Assembly (NCBI GenBank): GCA_003453835.1
Contig: DMMN01000147.1
Span: 1 to 9,656, forward strand
Source of the DNA: Bacteroidota bacterium
Lineage (GTDB): Bacteria; Bacteroidota; Ignavibacteria; UBA10030
DNA length: 9,656 bases
Direction of reading: 5' to 3'
A program made the position numbers and the translations under genes. Under the pieces are notes generated by a model that saw only the letters and a program-made list of their open reading frames with translations, was not told the origin of the DNA and did no database searches. Of this stretch, positions 6,416 through 9,656 are shown in pieces; the stretch's first letter is position 1, and every line of letters begins with the position of its first letter.

Positions 6416-7884
6416 TGGCGCGCTCAATGTTCGACGGTCGGGTAATAACCCTTCTGCTCATTGAAGATGAGGACTTCGATGTGCGGCGCATCCAGAACAC
6501 GCTGCGGCCGTTTGAGGGACAAATACGAATCCGCGATATCGTATCGAACGGCTCCGTAGCGCTGGATCTCTTGCGAGCCGCTCCGGAAGCCTACGACGTG
6601 GTCGTGATGGATTTCCAGATCGCCGGCGGATTGCGAGGCGAGAATCTCATCCACGAGATCAAACAGATCAATCCTTCGGTACAGATCATTGTTGTGACAA
6701 AGATGACCGTGCATTTCACCGATTTTGATTTTGCCAACAGCCTGATTCGGGCCGGGGCGTACTGGTATTGCACCAAGTATCCGGGAGACATCGAAGATCA
6801 GATCTATCAGCCGACGGATTTCGTCCTGAGCATTTTCAATGCCTACCAAAAGCGGCAACTTGAGAAAGAACATCTGCGCTCCTCCCGAAAGCTCTCGAGG
6901 AATGTCGAGAAGACCCTTCGGCAAAAGCAACTCATCGGCGTTTCTCAGGCTCTCGAACATGTCCGCGAACAGATAAAGAAGTGCGCGGAGACGGGTGCCA
7001 ATGTTCTTATCACCGGGCCCTCGGGAACGGGGAAGGAGCTTGTCGCGGCCAACATTCATTATACCGGCCCTCGCAAGTTTGAGAACTTCGTACCGATCAA
7101 CTGCGGCGGCATTCCCAACGATTTGATCGAAAGCGAGTTGTTCGGAAATGAGAAGGGATCCTTCACCGGAGCGGAGTCCCGTAAAACCGGCCTTTTCGAG
7201 GCGGCACATGAGGGGACACTGTTCCTCGACGAAGTCGGGGAGCTTCCTGCTTCCGCCCAAGTCAAGCTTCTGCGGGTTCTTGAAGATGGCCAGATCGAGA
7301 AGATCGGACGAACGGAAACGATTGCCGTCGATGTCCGGGTGATTGCCGCGACCAACAAGGATCTGGCGCGGGAAGTAACGCAAAAGAGATTTCGAGACGA
7401 TCTCTTCTACCGGTTGAATGTCGTGCATCTCTCGATTCCTGCACTGACGGATCGCCCGGAGGATATCCCGGTCCTCCTCGACCACTTCATCGTGCAATTC
7501 AGCTATGAACTTGGCCGCCCGCGACCAAGTATCGATAAGGACGCCCTCACGTTTCTCTCGCGGTACGGGTGGCCGGGTAATGTGCGAGAACTGAAGAACT
7601 TTGTTCAACGATTGTTCTTCGTCGGTGAGCATGACTTCGGCCCTTCCGATGTCCGGTTGTTGCTCGGAGTCTCTCCCGACGAGGACCAAGATCCCATCAG
7701 TCGAATGGTTCGGTCCTGGCAACAAGAAGAGATCATCCCGTGGAAGGAGGTCGAGAAAAATGTGCGGGCGAAGTACTTCGCGTTCGTCCGCAAGCACTCG
7801 AAGTCCGACGCAGAAGCGGCCAAGAAGCTCGGCCTGGCCCCCCCAAACTTCTACAGGATGTGCAAGGAGCTCGGCCTGAAGTAG
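6415..7884 (+). CDS. NtrC-family sigma-54-dependent response regulator
   Basis: From ATG 6415 (in TGATG, sharing one base with the kinase stop) the product is 489 residues. The receiver domain (about 10-145) shows the acidic pair Glu17/Asp18, phospho-acceptor Asp66 in VVVMD, Thr95 and Lys121. The AAA+ domain has Walker A GPSGTGKE (201-208), the sigma-54 contact loop GSFTGA (248-253), Walker B GTLFLDE (267-273), RFRDDLFYRL (325-334) and GWPGNVREL (385-393). The C-terminal 40 residues form a Fis-type helix-turn-helix (SDAEAAKKLGLAPPNFYRMCKELG). With these motifs intact it should be a phosphorylation-controlled ATPase that remodels sigma-54 RNA polymerase at enhancer-dependent promoters. An upstream extension of the open frame to 6304 is rejected because it lies inside the kinase and adds no receiver sequence. 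Met5 at 6427 is an alternative start. Likely targets, by proximity only, are the flanking transporter and methyltransferase genes. Confidence 0.95.
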   Translation: MARSMFDGRVITLLLIEDEDFDVRRIQNTLRPFEGQIRIRDIVSNGSVALDLLRAAPEAYDVVVMDFQIAGGLRGENLIHEIKQINPSVQIIVVTKMTVHFTDFDFANSLIRAGAYWYCTKYPGDIEDQIYQPTDFVLSIFNAYQKRQLEKEHLRSSRKLSRNVEKTLRQKQLIGVSQALEHVREQIKKCAETGANVLITGPSGTGKELVAANIHYTGPRKFENFVPINCGGIPNDLIESELFGNEKGSFTGAESRKTGLFEAAHEGTLFLDEVGELPASAQVKLLRVLEDGQIEKIGRTETIAVDVRVIAATNKDLAREVTQKRFRDDLFYRLNVVHLSIPALTDRPEDIPVLLDHFIVQFSYELGRPRPSIDKDALTFLSRYGWPGNVRELKNFVQRLFFVGEHDFGPSDVRLLLGVSPDEDQDPISRMVRSWQQEEIIPWKEVEKNVRAKYFAFVRKHSKSDAEAAKKLGLAPPNFYRMCKELGLK

Positions 7885-8001
7885 CAGTTTCGCGTCTGGC
7901 TCCGGGACAAAGATTCGATGGGGAGATTCTCATCGGACTCAATCAAGACGATTCTCTTTTCCTCACTATCCCCCACGACTTGGCGTTTCCTAACCAAGCC
8001 C

Positions 8002-8030
8002 TTCCAAGATCAAGAAGTCGCCATTATTAT
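8002..8030 (+). promoter_or_regulatory. Weak promoter candidate upstream of the sodium:solute symporter
   Basis: TTCCAA (8002-8007) and TATTAT (8025-8030) are separated by 17 nt; the -10 matches 5/6 of the sigma-70 consensus, the -35 only 3/6. The -10 lies inside the AT-rich palindrome at 8023-8039, so a bound repressor there would block it. The rest of the 236-bp gap (7885-8120) shows no gene and no T-tailed terminator. Confidence 0.25.
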
Positions 8031-8039
8031 TCTAATAAT
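8023..8039. repeat. AT-rich perfect palindrome (7-bp arms, 3-bp centre), operator-like
   Basis: ATTATTA (8023-8029) and TAATAAT (8033-8039) are exact reverse complements around TTC, in a locus otherwise richer in GC. A second inverted pair encloses it: TCCAAGA (8003-8009) and TCTTGGA (8058-8064), centred within about 3 bp of the palindrome. It lies about 80 nt before the symporter start, where an operator, activator site or transcript hairpin would be expected. Which protein binds, if any, is unknown. Confidence 0.4.
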
Positions 8040-8120
8040 TTGTAGCAGGGTGCAGCGTCTTGGATCGCATCTATCCTTGAAGAATCGGCGCTTTTCCCGA
8101 ACACAGCCGCGGCACGATTT

Positions 8121-9644
8121 GTGCAATTTTCTGGCCACGTGCCGGCCCCCTTCGCTCATACAGGCGAGCTCCTCGGTGCCATCTATCTGATCGTGCTGGT
8201 TGCCGTCGGCTTTTACTTCTCGAAAGAGCAGTATCGAGATTCGAGTTCTTATTTCCTTGGCAACCGTGGAGCCGGGTGGGTGACGCTGACTCTCTCCTTG
8301 GCCGCTACATGCATCGTGGCAGAGCTCTTTCTTGTCAGAAGTCAACTCGGCGCACTTGGAGCATGGGACGGCGTCATCTTCGGCGCATCAATAGTTGGCG
8401 CGATTCTCATCCTGGCGTTCGTCATCGGCCCCAAGCTGTCAGCAACCGGTGTGATGACGGTCCCGGAGTATCTCGGCGGGCGATACGGCGTCGGAGTTCA
8501 GTTCATCACGAGCGGAACGTCGATTCTCATTCTCACAGCGTTTCGGCTCGCTACGATTCTGCTTGTTACTCGCATGCTCCTTGGGGATTGGAACGGGACG
8601 GCGGCGCATGCGTGGGTATTCCTTGCGGTGACCGTCAGCGGAGTCCTCGCGATAGCCGGGGGCCTGAGAGTCGTACTTCACACACAAGCCTTTCAGGCCA
8701 TCGTTCTTGTTGCAGGCTCAACAGTGCTTCTGGTGGCGGCAATTTCGGGTTCTCAAGTTGTCAGGCCCGCAACGGGAGCAATCCTTCAGCCGGTCTCCCC
8801 AAGCGGCCTGTTGACCGAAGGCGAATGGTTCGTGCTGTTGGCCCTTCTGCTTTGGTACTGGTGTGCCGATCAAACGAACCTTCAGCGCATGTTCGCAGCC
8901 CGCTCACCGAAGGACATCCGGCTGGCCCTTCTTGGCGTCGCGTCAATCGTCGCCGTCCTTCTCATTCTCTTTTTCGGAGTATATACCCTGGCGATTGGTG
9001 CACCCAATGAGGACTCGATACTGCACACAACAAATCTTCCTCTAGATGATTTGCCGTCCGCACTAGAGGGCGTATTCTCCGTTTCTATCCTTGCATCCGT
9101 GATGGCTCTGCTTTCAGCGACGTTTCATTCAACGGGCACGCTCATAACAATCGACTTCTATAAGACTCTCGATCCGACGACAACGGAGCGGAAACTCGTG
9201 CTCGTCGGACGGCTCGCAACCGGCGTAGTCGTCGTGTTGACCATCCTAAGTGTACCAGCGTTGCGGACACTGAACCCGGACAACGACCTGGCAGCTCTCG
9301 TTCGCGCCCAAGTATTAATCGCGGCACCCATAGCGGTTCTCCTGCTGCTCGGATCCTTATGGAAAGGGCTTAACGACAAAGGAGCTCTGTGGTCGCTCAT
9401 TGTGAGCGGAGTCGTGGCACTTTCTTGTCTTTTCATTTTAAGGCCCGGAGGAAGTGACCGATTGTCGTCCATCCTGCCTCATTACGAATGGTTCAGTCGC
9501 CACTCTATGGCTGTGCTGACGGTGATTCTGGTTTCTCTTGTTGTGTCTGTGTTTGTAAGTCTGGCGACCGGACGTGTGAGCGAGAGAAGACCTACCCGGT
9601 TGGCAGCGAATGGAGTTATGAGTGAAAAGGAGAGGGGAGGCTGA
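8121..9644 (+). CDS. Sodium:solute symporter family (SSS) transporter
   Basis: This 507-residue polytopic membrane protein has about 13 hydrophobic segments, as in SGLT/PutP-type symporters. Signatures are the N-terminal YFLGNRGAGW (44-53) matching the dyFlagR region, TVPEYLGGRYG (113-123), YWCADQTNLQRMFAARSPKD (246-265) matching the YW..NQ..vQR family motif, and SATFHSTGTLITIDFYK (332-348), the TM8 region whose Ser/Thr residues help form the sodium site in the family. It should import a solute with sodium; candidates include proline, pantothenate, sugars, carboxylates or amines, and the sequence does not decide. GTG 8121 is the first in-frame start after a TAG at 8043-8045 and lacks an obvious Shine-Dalgarno; GTG 8139 is an alternative. 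It lies 236 bp after the sigma-54 regulator gene, so it may be a regulated target rather than part of that transcript. Confidence 0.9.
   Translation: MQFSGHVPAPFAHTGELLGAIYLIVLVAVGFYFSKEQYRDSSSYFLGNRGAGWVTLTLSLAATCIVAELFLVRSQLGALGAWDGVIFGASIVGAILILAFVIGPKLSATGVMTVPEYLGGRYGVGVQFITSGTSILILTAFRLATILLVTRMLLGDWNGTAAHAWVFLAVTVSGVLAIAGGLRVVLHTQAFQAIVLVAGSTVLLVAAISGSQVVRPATGAILQPVSPSGLLTEGEWFVLLALLLWYWCADQTNLQRMFAARSPKDIRLALLGVASIVAVLLILFFGVYTLAIGAPNEDSILHTTNLPLDDLPSALEGVFSVSILASVMALLSATFHSTGTLITIDFYKTLDPTTTERKLVLVGRLATGVVVVLTILSVPALRTLNPDNDLAALVRAQVLIAAPIAVLLLLGSLWKGLNDKGALWSLIVSGVVALSCLFILRPGGSDRLSSILPHYEWFSRHSMAVLTVILVSLVVSVFVSLATGRVSERRPTRLAANGVMSEKERGG
9627..9640 (+). promoter_or_regulatory. Strong Shine-Dalgarno region for a gene starting at 9645
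   Basis: The purine run contains AAGGAG (9627-9632) and GGAGG (9636-9640), 12 and 4 nt before GTG 9645. It lies in the last codons of the symporter gene and is the strongest ribosome-binding sequence in the window. Confidence 0.45.
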
Positions 9645-9656
9645 GTGCGGATTCTC
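9645..9656 (+). CDS. Possible start of a downstream gene (3' truncated by window edge)
   Basis: GTG at 9645 directly follows the symporter stop (TGA 9642-9644) and a purine-rich ribosome binding region. Only four codons are visible (Met-Arg-Ile-Leu), so no function can be given. The zero-gap spacing would place it in the same operon as the symporter. Confidence 0.35.

Noticed and set aside
6424..7797. 457-codon open frame on the minus strand opposite the response regulator
   Set aside because: It lies fully antisense to a gene with complete NtrC motifs and shows no domain-like sequence of its own; long antisense frames are common opposite GC-rich genes.
7740..8045. 101-codon plus-strand open frame overlapping the regulator C-terminus
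   Set aside because: Two-thirds of its first part is an out-of-frame read of the helix-turn-helix coding region, and the rest shows no protein-like features.

Overview
The window holds five complete genes, one truncated gene at the left edge and probably the first codons of another at the right edge. All lie on the + strand. It reads as a bacterial chromosome segment of moderate GC. A sigma-54-dependent response regulator, a solute-binding protein with an N-terminal membrane helix, and weak or absent Shine-Dalgarno sites at several starts suggest an environmental Gram-negative-type bacterium. I cannot assign a phylum from sequence alone. I saw no tRNA, rRNA, insertion sequence, transposase or CRISPR array.

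Layout. Positions 1-210 are the C-terminal end of a protein with a cyclic-nucleotide-binding domain. A 382-bp gap without a supported gene follows. Next come two overlapping genes: an APC-superfamily amino acid/amine permease (593-1945) and a trimethylamine methyltransferase (MttB/COG5598) family protein without pyrrolysine (1917-3374). After a 231-bp gap there is a tightly coupled signalling operon. It encodes a membrane-anchored family-1 (MalE-like) solute-binding protein (3606-4913), a two-TM sensor histidine kinase (4910-6415, 4-bp overlap) and an NtrC-type response regulator (6415-7884, 1-bp overlap). A 236-bp gap with an AT-rich palindrome leads to an SSS-family sodium:solute symporter (8121-9644). 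A GTG start with a strong ribosome binding site follows at once, at 9645.

Interpretation (inference). The solute-binding protein has no ABC permease or ATPase next to it and is translationally coupled to a kinase. It therefore looks like a receptor that presents ligand to the kinase rather than a transport component. The kinase would phosphorylate the NtrC-type regulator, which would activate sigma-54 promoters for nearby transport and catabolic genes. The obvious candidate targets are the two flanking secondary transporters and the MttB-like methyltransferase. A coherent guess is a sensing, uptake and demethylation locus for an N-methylated or amino-acid-like compound. The substrate is not identifiable here, no corrinoid partner protein is present, and no convincing sigma-54 promoter was found by eye, so the link between signalling module and enzyme rests on proximity alone.
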